A stretch of 64,000 bases of DNA from an uncultured Victivallales bacterium (lineage in GTDB: Bacteria; Verrucomicrobiota; Lentisphaeria; Victivallales; UBA1829), in assembly GCA_934661375.1 (NCBI GenBank), contig CAKUJH010000013.1, positions 1 through 64,000 of the forward strand. The letters run 5' to 3'. This document shows positions 1 to 8,700 of this stretch, piece after piece. Within the stretch, counting starts at the first letter, position 1. Each line of letters opens with the position of its first letter. The notes under the pieces are model-generated. The model saw only the letters and a list, made by a program, of their open reading frames with translations, had not been told where the DNA came from and did no database searches. A program made the translations under genes and the position numbers.

Positions 1-2
1 AT

Positions 3-113
3 ATATATCGTGTCTTCCCCAACAAACCCCGCCAGGTTACTTTTTATAAAGACAGCGATGACAACATTTCGGACCGCAAGGATTTTACGGCCCGATCTGT
101 TGCGCTGTCGTAG
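3..113 (+). CDS. C-terminal end of an unidentified protein, cut by the window start
   Basis: An open frame enters from the left edge and stops at TAG 111-113. The last 36 residues (…FPNKPRQVTFYKDS… to …ARSVALS) read like the final beta-strand domain of a glycosidase such as a GH2 member; that family link is inference. The stop lies only 21 bases from the convergent transposase stop at 135, so the insertion sequence sits directly behind this gene and may even have replaced its natural end. Confidence 0.4.
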   Translation: MYRVFPNKPRQVTFYKDSDDNISDRKDFTARSVALS

Positions 114-134
114 GCTCTGATAGTGTCTCAAAAG

Positions 135-1196
135 TCAAGCTGTTTTCTGAAGTTTTTTTGTAAATAATTCCGGGGTATATCTCCGATTAGCAGCGACCAT
201 GGCTCTCAGGATAGTCAGCATCTTCCGCATGCAAGCGCATTTTGCAGTCTTGGGAGATTTTCCGTTTACGATGAGCCGATGATAAAATTCAGCCAGGTAT
301 GGATCAATTTTCACTGCCTGAGTTGAGTCCAGATATAGAATCTTTCTCGCCAGCGAAGACCCGGCTTTACTTAACTTTGAACGATGAATACTGGTCCCGG
401 AAATCTTCTGCTTTGGGTTGAGTCCGCAGAATGCTCCGATTTGATTTCTGTTGGAAAAATCACGGAGAGGACCAATCTCCGCAAGGATAATTGATGCTGA
501 TAATATTGCGATACCTGGCATTGAAACCATGATTTCTGCCTGCTGCCTCAGTTCTTCATGCTCTCTGACGAATTTTTGAATTTCACGGGTAAGATCATCG
601 ATCTTGCTGTTCAGCATTTTGATTGTCGCTGTATTCATTCGTTTCAGCATGGGCATTTGCAAAGACTCATAAAAGTTCTGCAATGCCCCCAGCTGAGTGA
701 CATAAAGTTCACGAAGACGGCACATCTCAGCAAGTGTTCGATAAATTTCAGGATTTTTCTGCCGATATTCCGGTTGCCGATCACTTCCATAATAGGCAAT
801 ACCTTTGGCATCCAGAAAATCAGTTTCATTCTTGAGATTCAGACTCTTGCGGTAGGAATGGATCAGAGCAGCATTTTCAATGATCGGCTTAAGAGTCGGT
901 CTGGTTTCAAGAATAAAACCTTCAAGTTGACGGGAATAGCATCCCGTCGATTCCATCAAAAAATGATGCTCAACGATATTTGCCGGTATATTATTCTCCT
1001 GGCAGTATTCCTTTGTCAGTCGATCAATCCACCTCAGCATTTTTTTGACCCCGACAAGTGAATTTTCAAATTCAAATGCCGGAAGATCCGCAACTTTCCG
1101 TCTGGAGAATGAAGACCCAGCTGTGGGGAAATCAACAGCAGCCACGCAGTTTTTCTTTCCCACATCGGTTCCGATCCAGATGTCTTTCTTTTCCAT
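135..1196 (-). CDS. IS110-family transposase
   Basis: A 353-residue transposase, full length for the family. The N-terminal RuvC-like DEDD domain shows D11 (IGTDVGKKN), E82 (LMESTG) and the D126/D129 pair (TDFLDA). The C-terminal Transposase_20 region begins near residue 224 (MVSMPGIAILSASIILAEIG) and ends with a serine-containing SKAGSSLAR segment near 277-285, where family members carry the serine needed for strand exchange. The start follows an AGAAAGG ribosome site about 9 bases upstream. The frame is intact, so the element may be active. IS110 enzymes recombine DNA guided by an RNA from the element's own non-coding end. Confidence 0.93.
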   Translation of the reverse strand: MEKKDIWIGTDVGKKNCVAAVDFPTAGSSFSRRKVADLPAFEFENSLVGVKKMLRWIDRLTKEYCQENNIPANIVEHHFLMESTGCYSRQLEGFILETRPTLKPIIENAALIHSYRKSLNLKNETDFLDAKGIAYYGSDRQPEYRQKNPEIYRTLAEMCRLRELYVTQLGALQNFYESLQMPMLKRMNTATIKMLNSKIDDLTREIQKFVREHEELRQQAEIMVSMPGIAILSASIILAEIGPLRDFSNRNQIGAFCGLNPKQKISGTSIHRSKLSKAGSSLARKILYLDSTQAVKIDPYLAEFYHRLIVNGKSPKTAKCACMRKMLTILRAMVAANRRYTPELFTKKLQKTA

Positions 1197-1225
1197 TTTT
1201 GTTTGCCTTTCTTTATTTAAGGGTT

Positions 1226-1254
1226 ATAGTAAAATGCCGTTCTCCGATTGCCAA
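1226..1254 (-). promoter_or_regulatory. Promoter of the IS110 transposase
   Basis: On the minus strand TTGGCA (1254-1249) and TACTAT (1231-1226) are separated by 17 bases, placing the start of transcription about 25 bases before the transposase start codon. Seen by eye only. Confidence 0.5.
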
Positions 1255-1307
1255 CCATGTAAATGCAGACTTTTATGTCTATGATAGTAGTTCGGCACTT
1301 AAGGAGC

Positions 1308-1394
1308 CCGGTAGCGAGGAATTCGTATCCTCAAAGCCTCGACCTTTTATGATCACTGGCGAGCACATACTGAATTCCTCGCGGTCGGTCCCGG
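1308..1394 (-). ncRNA. Candidate guide (bridge) RNA region of the IS110 element
   Basis: Upstream of the transposase is a perfect 11-base inverted repeat, GCGAGGAATTC (1314-1324) and GAATTCCTCGC (1372-1382), with a 47-base loop; the flanks add a weaker CCCGG/CCGGG pairing (about 1308-1312 and 1390-1394). IS110-group elements encode their bridge RNA in exactly this place. The RNA identity and ends are inferred; only the structure potential is seen. Confidence 0.4.
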
Positions 1395-1398
1395 GAGC

Positions 1399-1420
1399 TG
1401 GCCGGGATCGGCCTTTTTTA
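1399..1420 (+). terminator. Small GC hairpin with T-run
   Basis: GGCCG-GGAT-CGGCC followed by seven T's reads as a short intrinsic terminator on the plus strand. It would shield the insertion sequence from, or block, transcription towards the endonuclease relic. It could equally be one stem of the guide RNA read from the other strand. Confidence 0.35.
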
Positions 1421-1459
1421 CCGTAGCTTTTATTTGTTCAAATGTCAAGTCCAAGCCCC

Positions 1460-1523
1460 GGCAGCTCCTTACCCCTTTGCTCCGACGAGTTTCAAGACCC
1501 ATTCTCGCAAAGGGGGAGCTGCC
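1460..1523. repeat. Imperfect inverted repeat
   Basis: GGCAGCTCC-TTA-CCCCTTTGC (1460-1480) pairs with GCAAAGGGGGAGCTGCC (1507-1523) apart from a three-base bulge, with a loop of 26 bases. It lies between the insertion sequence and the endonuclease relic. It may be part of the element's left end or a separate small palindromic element. The rest of 1197-1621 holds no gene that I can support. Confidence 0.4.
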
Positions 1524-1621
1524 AAGTTAAGGGGAGTAAGATACATGGCGGGCCTTGTTGGGGACAATGGATCGTGGCCGTTTTTTTTGCTGCGATACAT
1601 CAGTCCCTCAAGGTTCGCAGC

Positions 1622-2414
1622 ATGAAGCATCTACGGAAAACAATCTTTTTCAAGTTATTTTTTTATCTGCAGTTTTTATTATTGCTGATTCCTGTTTTTC
1701 TGCGGTGCTGCTGAAAAATCTGAATTTGATAATCTGCTACTGGGAAATCCCGGTAAAGCGGATGTTGTTATTGACAGACGGGGATTTGCGGTCGGATTTT
1801 CCAATAAACACCGGCAGCCATTATGGATGATTTACAAACTCACCGCCACAGAATTACAAACTGAACCACATAAGCGGTCAAACTGTTTCAAGCACGATCC
1901 TTTGATTCCCTGTTCAGCGTCCCCTAAAGAATATACCCGCAGCGGCTTTGACCGGGGACATCTGGCTCCGGCAGCAGATATGGCGTTTTCACGGCAAACG
2001 ATGCTTGATAGTTTCCTGATGAGTAATATGTCGCCGCAACTTCCGGGATTCAATCGGGGCATCTGGAAAAGATTGGAAGAGTTGGTGCGGGCGATCGCTC
2101 TCAAAGAAAAAGAGATTTATGTTGTTACCGGAGCGATATTTCCGCCTGCGCCTGAAGCCAAATATCTGCCATCTGGCAAAATCACCATTCCCAAAGCGTT
2201 TTACAAAGTCATTTATGACCTGACTCCACCAGTAAAAATGATCGGCTTCATCATTCCGCACCGTTCTTCTGACCAACCATTGCAAGTATTTACCGTCAGC
2301 GTTGACGAAGTGGAAAAACAAACCGGTCTGGATTTCTTTTCCAAACTCCCGGATGATTTGGAGGAACGGCTGGAAACGGTATTTTTAATAAAAAAGTGGG
2401 ATTTTTGTGATTAA
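1622..2414 (+). pseudogene. NUC1-type DNA/RNA non-specific endonuclease, frameshifted
   Basis: From 1827 the frame encodes the hallmark of the endonuclease G/NucA family: DRGHLAPAADM with catalytic His (H45 counted from the ATG at 1827), SNMSPQ, and FNRGIW with the Mg-binding Asn. Conserved N-terminal sequence (VVIDRRGFAVGFSNKHRQPLW) continues upstream in the same frame to 1701 but meets TGA at 1686. A hydrophobic signal-peptide start (MKHLRKTIFFKLFF…) begins at 1622 in another frame and ends at 1714. Removing one T from the T5 run at 1695-1699 joins both parts into one complete secreted enzyme of about 263 residues. So this is a broken gene, or a sequencing or assembly slip. A short product from 1827 would lack part of the fold. 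Confidence 0.8.
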
Positions 2415-2422
2415 CAATATTT

Positions 2423-2697
2423 TTAAAACGGGATGTCATCATCGTTTTCAAAATCATTGTTGTAATTGGCGGGACGGGGCTGTACCGGTTGTACGAAGGA
2501 CGGCACTTGCGGAGTGTTCTCCCGGCGTTCAGAGAGGAGGACTTCAAAGCGGAACTGCAGAACACCATCTTTGTTTTGTGTTTGGGCGGGAAGTTCATTG
2601 ACAAAGAACTTATCAACTAATAATATCTGATTGATGCAAAACGTCCTTCCGTGCTGCTGGAACATGTGCAGAAACCGTTTGGCGGTTTTCAAATGAT
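2423..2697 (-). pseudogene. ssb: 3' fragment of a single-stranded DNA-binding protein gene
   Basis: The frame ends in NDFENDDDIPF, the classic acidic SSB tail that docks partner proteins, preceded by a Pro/Gln-rich linker and by a segment (TAKRFLHMFQQHG…VLQFRFEVLL) that resembles the last part of an OB fold. The N-terminal OB-fold half is missing: reading further upstream the similarity stops near 2697, where sequence belonging to the plus-strand gene begins. No start signal fits. It is a truncated relic convergent with the endonuclease relic. Confidence 0.6.
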
Positions 2698-3214
2698 GGA
2701 AAACCGTTTTGAAGGCCTGCATATCACATCGCAGTGGATTCTGGACATCAGTGGGAAAGCCGCCGTACTGAAAATAACTGCCGCCAACCGGAATGACCGG
2801 GGAAAAACAATACCGGTACGTCTGAAAGTACAGTCTTTCCCCCGGATCGGCAGCAAATTCGGATCCCGTTTTGCGCTGGGTATTCTTCATGTCGACGGCC
2901 GGACTGTGTCTTCCGAACTGGAAGCCAATTTTATTTTGACCGGAAACGGAAAAAAATCCGGAATGTCCAACGCCCGGATTCCGGAATATCCGTGGCAGAA
3001 TCCCGGACCTGTCTCCATCTCCGCCGGACCTGATGCTTATCAGGAAATCCTGACCGTCGTTCCGGATCCTAAATGCGCAGCATTCTATACCTGGCGTGGG
3101 GACAAGGAAATGACTGTGGAATTCCTGACGGAAGAAACTATCTTGAAACCGGATGAACAGATTTCATATGAATTCGGTTTCGCTTATGATATAAAGACGG
3201 TCAGAAAAAAATAA
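2696..3214 (+). pseudogene. 5'-truncated gene, C-terminal part of a beta-rich secreted protein
   Basis: The open frame (ENRFEGLHITSQWILDISG… to …FGFAYDIKTVRKK) reads like the last 170 residues of a larger carbohydrate-active or surface protein made of beta-strands. There is no signal peptide and no ribosome site before the first ATGs at 2651 or 2696, and the frame runs into the ssb fragment at about 2697. A nine-base direct repeat AAACCGTTT at 2672-2680 and 2701-2709 marks the junction. The family was not recognised. Confidence 0.5.
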
Positions 3215-3224
3215 CCGGCTGCAT

Positions 3225-3254
3225 CCCCGTTCTCTCTTTCACGGAGAGACGGGG
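3225..3254. terminator. Hairpin between convergent genes
   Basis: CCCCGTTCTCTC and GGAGAGACGGGG form a long GC-rich stem with one bulge and a six-base loop. It lies just after the stop of the truncated plus-strand gene and faces the minus-strand operon end. There is no clear T-run. Confidence 0.5.
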
Positions 3255-3387
3255 AAATACGCCTGTATCCATTCTTTACCGTTGTTTGACTTCAACAGTA
3301 CATGCTGCACTGCGGCCGGTTGTCATAACATCCCGGCCTTCAAGATTCAACATTCCGGACATATCGTTCAACGCAAAAAACGTTCGC

Positions 3388-5373
3388 TCATTTTTCAACG
3401 CCTTCTATCAGGACAGCGCGCCAGGGGGCAAGCGGAGGCAATTCCAGTACGATCTCATCAGCCGTCTGTGAGAGGACTTTCAATTCCAGCGGTTCGGCAG
3501 CCTGCCGCTGAAGACGGTATTTCTCAAATGCCGGCCGGCGCATGGCAATGCGCAGCACCGGAGTATCGCCGACGGCTACGTTGAGCAAAAAGGCGCAGGC
3601 GGCTTTTCCATCGGCAGTCGTATGGGCAAAGGTACATACTGCATATCCGGAGGTCAGCAGACGCACTGCCATCCTGCCGGGGACAGTCTGATCCAGCGCA
3701 TCAAGAATGCATTCTCTACGGTATCCGGTCCAGCCATGCCAGATATTGAGGAACTGCACCAGCACGATTTTGCCGCCGAATCCGGACGGGATGATTGCCG
3801 ATGCCCCGATATTCTTATCACTGGTTCCGGCAACAGAGCTGGTCAAAATGACATCGGGCGCGGTTTTACAGATGACGCGGGCAACCCCCTCCGCCTGATA
3901 CTTCCCATGAAACACCTCCGTTGCGGAATCGTTAAGCATAAAAAACTGCATGTTCGGTTTTTTCAGCTGGATTTTCCGTAAAAACTGCAGCTGCGGGAAC
4001 TTCCGGCCGATGATCTCCAATGCGGCGATATCCATCAGCACCGGTTTTGAGAAACAGACTTTCAAATCATCTTCATTCAGTGATTTTGCCGTGCGTTCAT
4101 TGATGGCGAACAACTCCGGCGAGGCGCCAGGCAGCGACATCGGCAGGCCGTTTTCCAACAACCGTTCTTCGGTTTCATCAGTCGCTTCGAGCCATTCCGG
4201 CAATGCAAGATAATCCTGTCCTTCATAGAGCGCACATCCGGCGAGACCTGTGTCGGCGGTTGCTTTCGCCACCGCCTCGATAAAAGGACGGTGATTCTGA
4301 AGTGTCCGCATAAAAAATTCGTAATTTTTCTCCGATTCCTGATTCATCGGGCTGTGCCAGTAGAGCGAGGCATATTTCGCTCCGGCAGCGATATCGAGAG
4401 CCGCTTCTGTCATCAGCGTCCCCGGATTTTTCTGAACGGAGACATGGGGATAACTTTCGCATTCGCTGCAAATTCCTCCCCGGAATCCGTTTGCTTTGAA
4501 GCGCGCCGCTTCGCGCCCCACGTCAAAGGCTTTGCGGATCATATCACGGGGAAAAAGATCATGATAGAAACCGCCCCCGGCCCGGATGGAGATAATCTCA
4601 TTGCGTTCTCCGGCAAGGCCATGGCTGATCTGACTGCCATCCTCTGAATCATATTTATGCGTGGAGCGGCCCTTTTGCAAGCCGAGCAGACAAACTGGCT
4701 GTACCGCATCAATCGCCCTGCGATATGCGGCACAGCTTTCCCCCAGCATCCTGCCGTTGAAGTCAACCCATTGCTTGCGGGTCTTCAGGGAAGGATGTTC
4801 GCCGAAAAGCTCTCCGGCAAGAGTTTCGCGAGTGAAGTGATTGTCTGTTTCCATGTTGAATCGAGCCAGACAGCGAGGGCAGAAGCAAAGACTGTCGCCT
4901 TTGGCGCCGAGGCGCATGTCATCATCGGGCCAAAGTGAATCGGGCTTCAGTACCTCCAGCATGATTTTTGCCGACTCTTCCAGATAGACGTGAACTTCCG
5001 GGGAAGAAGGACAGAGACAGCAATAGGCTTTTCTCCCGTTTTTGTCTTCACACCAGGCATTCTCAGAGAATGGATACCCCTGAGGCGGCGGGACTTCCTT
5101 CGGGGTATGTCCCAGTGTACAGCATTGAATGCCGACTCTGATCCCGCGCTTGCGGCACATCTCCGCACAGGGTTTCAAGTTTTCCAGATAACGGCGAATC
5201 TCTTCTGCCGACCTGCAGAAATACCATACGTCTGCGGGCAGCCAAATCTCATCGACACAACCGGGATGGCGGTCAATCTGTTCAAAGATCTTTTCCAGAT
5301 AACCGGGATACTTTTCGGGATTGACGGCTATCTGCCTCAGGACAATCAGCGGAAATTTTTTGTGAACAGTCAT
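3388..5373 (-). CDS. TIM-barrel glycosidase-like protein, family unassigned
   Basis: A 661-residue protein without signal peptide, so probably cytoplasmic. Alternating strand/helix sequence such as DEIWLPADVWYF and RVGIQCCTLGH indicates a (beta/alpha)8 barrel. WPDDDMR (D150-D152) is followed by a Cys cluster CFCPRC (163-168), and ECES near residue 300 could hold a catalytic acid. The C-terminus (from about 560) is a beta-domain ending …APWRAVLIEGVEK. The start at 5373 is chosen because GGGAG lies 9 bases upstream; an in-frame ATG at 5436 has no such site. It is the last gene of a minus-strand operon behind a large secreted glycosidase-like protein, so a role on the released oligosaccharides is inferred. 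A possible C-terminal extension in another frame is noted in the findings. Confidence 0.7.
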   Translation of the reverse strand: MTVHKKFPLIVLRQIAVNPEKYPGYLEKIFEQIDRHPGCVDEIWLPADVWYFCRSAEEIRRYLENLKPCAEMCRKRGIRVGIQCCTLGHTPKEVPPPQGYPFSENAWCEDKNGRKAYCCLCPSSPEVHVYLEESAKIMLEVLKPDSLWPDDDMRLGAKGDSLCFCPRCLARFNMETDNHFTRETLAGELFGEHPSLKTRKQWVDFNGRMLGESCAAYRRAIDAVQPVCLLGLQKGRSTHKYDSEDGSQISHGLAGERNEIISIRAGGGFYHDLFPRDMIRKAFDVGREAARFKANGFRGGICSECESYPHVSVQKNPGTLMTEAALDIAAGAKYASLYWHSPMNQESEKNYEFFMRTLQNHRPFIEAVAKATADTGLAGCALYEGQDYLALPEWLEATDETEERLLENGLPMSLPGASPELFAINERTAKSLNEDDLKVCFSKPVLMDIAALEIIGRKFPQLQFLRKIQLKKPNMQFFMLNDSATEVFHGKYQAEGVARVICKTAPDVILTSSVAGTSDKNIGASAIIPSGFGGKIVLVQFLNIWHGWTGYRRECILDALDQTVPGRMAVRLLTSGYAVCTFAHTTADGKAACAFLLNVAVGDTPVLRIAMRRPAFEKYRLQRQAAEPLELKVLSQTADEIVLELPPLAPWRAVLIEGVEK

Positions 5374-5374
5374 C

Positions 5375-5473
5375 TTATTTTTCTCCCTGGACTTGATGCC
5401 GGAGGCTCCGTATATGGTTGCTGCCGCAGAAGACATCCCCGCGACCGCCCGCGCCGAATTTGATGTTTCCCAT
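5375..5473 (-). CDS. 32-residue open frame, possible leader or relic
   Basis: The frame has a good ribosome site (CAGGAG, 7 bases before the ATG at 5473) and its TAA ends one base before the ATG of the next gene, as if translationally coupled. Its first residues, MGNIKFGAGGRGDVF, resemble the nucleotide-binding start of Gfo/Idh/MocA oxidoreductases with some residues lost. After that the frame is meaningless. It may be a truncated relic or a coupling leader peptide. Confidence 0.3.
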   Translation of the reverse strand: MGNIKFGAGGRGDVFCGSNHIRSLRHQVQGEK

Positions 5474-5756
5474 TTTGAAACTCCTGTTTATTTTACTGTT
5501 CGGTCAATTAAATATCGTGCGCATGACAATCACTTCCGCCGGCACAGGCCAGAGAGCGAATCTGCAATTTATTCAATTGCCGAATCCATATTTTCAAGCC
5601 AGCCGGTTTACAGACGCCGCTCCGGATTTCCGGAACAATGCCGTTTGCATCGGACTTGAATCCGGTTTTCTGCCACTTGCCGTCCGGGGCAGACGCCTGC
5701 ACTTTCTGCGGCATTTTCAGCCGATGATGGCGTTTTTTTCCATTTCCGTTCTTCCT

Positions 5757-8700
5757 TTATCTGGCGCTATGGATCACTTCGAAGGATTTCAGTTTTCCCT
5801 TGAAGTACTGCACGCAATTATTCCGGGATTTTGTTCCATCGCCGCCAAAACCGCCGACAGCAACCCAGCGCGGAATTCCTTCCGTCGGGAAAGATTCCGT
5901 TTGGCCATTGAGGGTAACGGAAATCTTCCGCATATCGTATTTGAACTCGATTTTGTTCCACTTCCCTTCCACAGGATCAAGGCTGGTCTTGAAAACAGTG
6001 GAATCTTCCGGAGCATTGGAAGCCTGGCGACGATAGAAATCCACCACCAGCCGCTGATCCTCCGTGCGGAGCCGGAAACCGGCGATGTCATGTTCCGCAT
6101 GTACGAAATAGACCTGATCTCTATCCACATCCAACGGCAGGACTTCAAATCTGACAGTGTATCCGGACCGTTGCGGAAAAAGGGACGGCGGGAATCCGAT
6201 AAATTCACCCTTCCCGGAAAAATTCAGGCAATAGGTCCCGTCAGCCGATTTTTCATATTCAGGTACAACGAGGCGCTTTTCCCCAGCCCTGGGAGCCTGC
6301 CGGAACGAATACGGTATGTCATAAACGGAACAATGATACCCTTCATATCCTGTCGGGACCAAATCGTACCCGCCAAGATTGCCGTAAAACTCGCGGCCAG
6401 CCGCCGTTGTAAGAATATTTCCCGCATATGCAGGATTGAATCGGTATTGAATGTGCGGTACACGGTTTGCAGCGACCGGCAGATCGTAAGCTCCTTTTTG
6501 ATTGTGATAAACGGAAACAGTTGCTTTTTCCCCGGAGCCGGAACGTTTTAAAACATGGGGTGCACTCCACCAGACTTTCCCTGTTCTGGAAACCGCCCGT
6601 GCCGCAAGCACTCCATCAGGATATCCGGTATGGAGTTCCGCCTCGAATTCCGCAGAAGAATTCATGACCGGAAGCGGCAGACGATCCAAATGCTGCGGGA
6701 TCTCCAGCGCTATCTGAAAACCGTTTTCAAAAATCTTATTGCAGACCCCCGCGGCTTTCAATTTGGCAAGCGGAAGCGTCCAGGCAAAAGTTCCGCCCTT
6801 TTCCGGACCGGAAAGATAGGTTCCGCTGATCTCGAAAACAGCCTTGTCAAATTCCGTTTTTTTGAGCGAAATCATTCGAGCGTTGCGCCAGGAAGACGCG
6901 CCTGCATTTTTGATATGCGGATGTTCGGCAAAGGAATACTCATTCTGCTTGACGCTGCAATTTTTCAGATAGCTGTAGGATGGATCCTGCGGGGCAGCGA
7001 ACCAGGTCGCCGACGGAGCATTCTTCATTGCCATCGTCGCATTGAATCTGCCGAACGGGATCATTTCCAGGTGATAAAAAGTCAATATGAGATTGATTCG
7101 ACCGGGGTCATTCTGATGGAATTCATTTTGCGGATCGTAGGAATAACGGATATCCCTGCCGTTCTGAAGGACTTCCAGAGAGTTCAGCGGATCGGGGAAA
7201 GAAAGCTTTGCGGAAACGGGGACCTCTATACGTTCCGCCAAAGCGCCCTTTGGATGTATGACTTTTCCAAATCTCAGTTCCGCCTTTGCCGGGAAAAGAA
7301 CATTGCGCAGCGGAGTGGAATACCATGTATTGTCACAGGCAATCGTCGGACGGACCACTGTAAAGGGAAGCCCTTCCTGTATCACTTTTTTATTCCCCTG
7401 ATAATCAATCGACAGACGGGTGACAAGAACTTCGGAATCAATGTAATCCTCGCCGGGAATATGCAGTGTATATTCCTTGAATTCCGCGCGATTGAACTGC
7501 AAATCTTCCTTAAGGAGCACTTGCCCTTTCTCATTGACGATCTCTGCCGTTACCATGCAGGGTTCAGATGTGCCGGAATCCGGGATATGAAGAATTTCAA
7601 GCTCATAATCCGGCCCGCAGGAAATCTGCTTCCGGTGGGACAGGATCAGATTGGGAAGTGAAAGGTCGTCTCCCGGATTAGGCGTCAACCGGCGTTTATG
7701 GTTGGTGTCGTTCCAATACTTCAGAATCCGCTGATAAGCCATTGGCTTGTTGACGGTAGGCTGGAAGTGAGAATCTTCGTTATATTCGTCCCATTCAAAT
7801 GCTTTCAGAATATCAAGATTGAAACGTTTACTGATTTCAAGATATGCACGGAGCGTTTTCGTGCCGTTCGCGGAGAGACGCTGACGGCCGCGATAATTAT
7901 TGTAGCCGGTCAGGATTTCCAGTCCGCAGAGTTTCTTTCCGTTATACTGCTCCTGCGCACAGACGGCGGCAAAAAGCGGAACGATGATCTCATTGTAGTA
8001 ACTGGCATGCAGATTTCCCTCGGGGTCATCAAGATAGTTGGCATATTCAATGCCGGCGCAATGCTGCAGGACTTCCGTGAGAAAATCAAACCAATGGAGC
8101 AGACTGGATGCGGGAACGCCTTTCCCGGCTGCATAAGACAGATAGGGCTCCGCACATCCGGAAACCGTACCGCAGCTGTAAATCAAGCCGGCTGGCTCGC
8201 CCGTCATTTTTTCCAGCTTCCTGATGAATTCCTTCGTTTTCGGAATATCCACCCATCCCCAGCAAAGATAGAGCACCTGACCATTTATGCGCAAGATACG
8301 GGGATTGCCGGAAATCGTTTTCATCATTTCCTGCTTGAGCGGTCCGTTGTATCCGGGTGGAGTGACGGTTGGAATCAGTTTCAAGTCAGGATTTGCCGAA
8401 CCGAGAGCGTCCTGATAGCGCAGAAAGCTCTCGTAGTAAACGTAGGCATTGAAAGCAGAGACCCCGTAAAGTTCAAATATCTCATAGGTCTTCCGGTATG
8501 CTTTCTGCTGATACTGACTCGGTCCGCCGGTCCAGAGATCGCGGGAGCAAAAAAGCTGACGGTCTGTGTAGTTGTAGTCTGTGTACCACATCCTGCCAGC
8601 GGCGGAAAGCGTTTCAAAAGAGATGATTGGCGTCGGTACGGCGGGCCGCTTTTTGGCTGCAAGTTTACGGATTTCGACCATCAACTCTTTGCCAAGGCGG

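Larger units (their letters stand above)
114..1440 (-). mobile_element. IS110-family insertion sequence (approximate limits)
   Basis: The element consists of one DEDD-type transposase gene with almost no sequence after its stop and a long non-coding stretch before its start, which is the layout of the IS110 group (as opposed to IS1111, whose long non-coding end lies after the gene). No terminal inverted repeats or target duplications were found, as expected for this family, so both limits are estimates: the right end must lie between the cut gene's stop at 113 and 134, and the left end lies somewhere between about 1260 and 1560. Confidence 0.55.

Noticed and set aside
1..10. TA repeat at the window start as a microsatellite
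   Set aside because: Only about four units and cut by the edge; lies in the coding end of the partial gene, too short to interpret.
2651..3214. 187-residue frame as a complete gene
   Set aside because: Its first 15 codons overlap the ssb fragment, there is no ribosome site, and the protein begins mid-domain; treated as a truncated gene instead.
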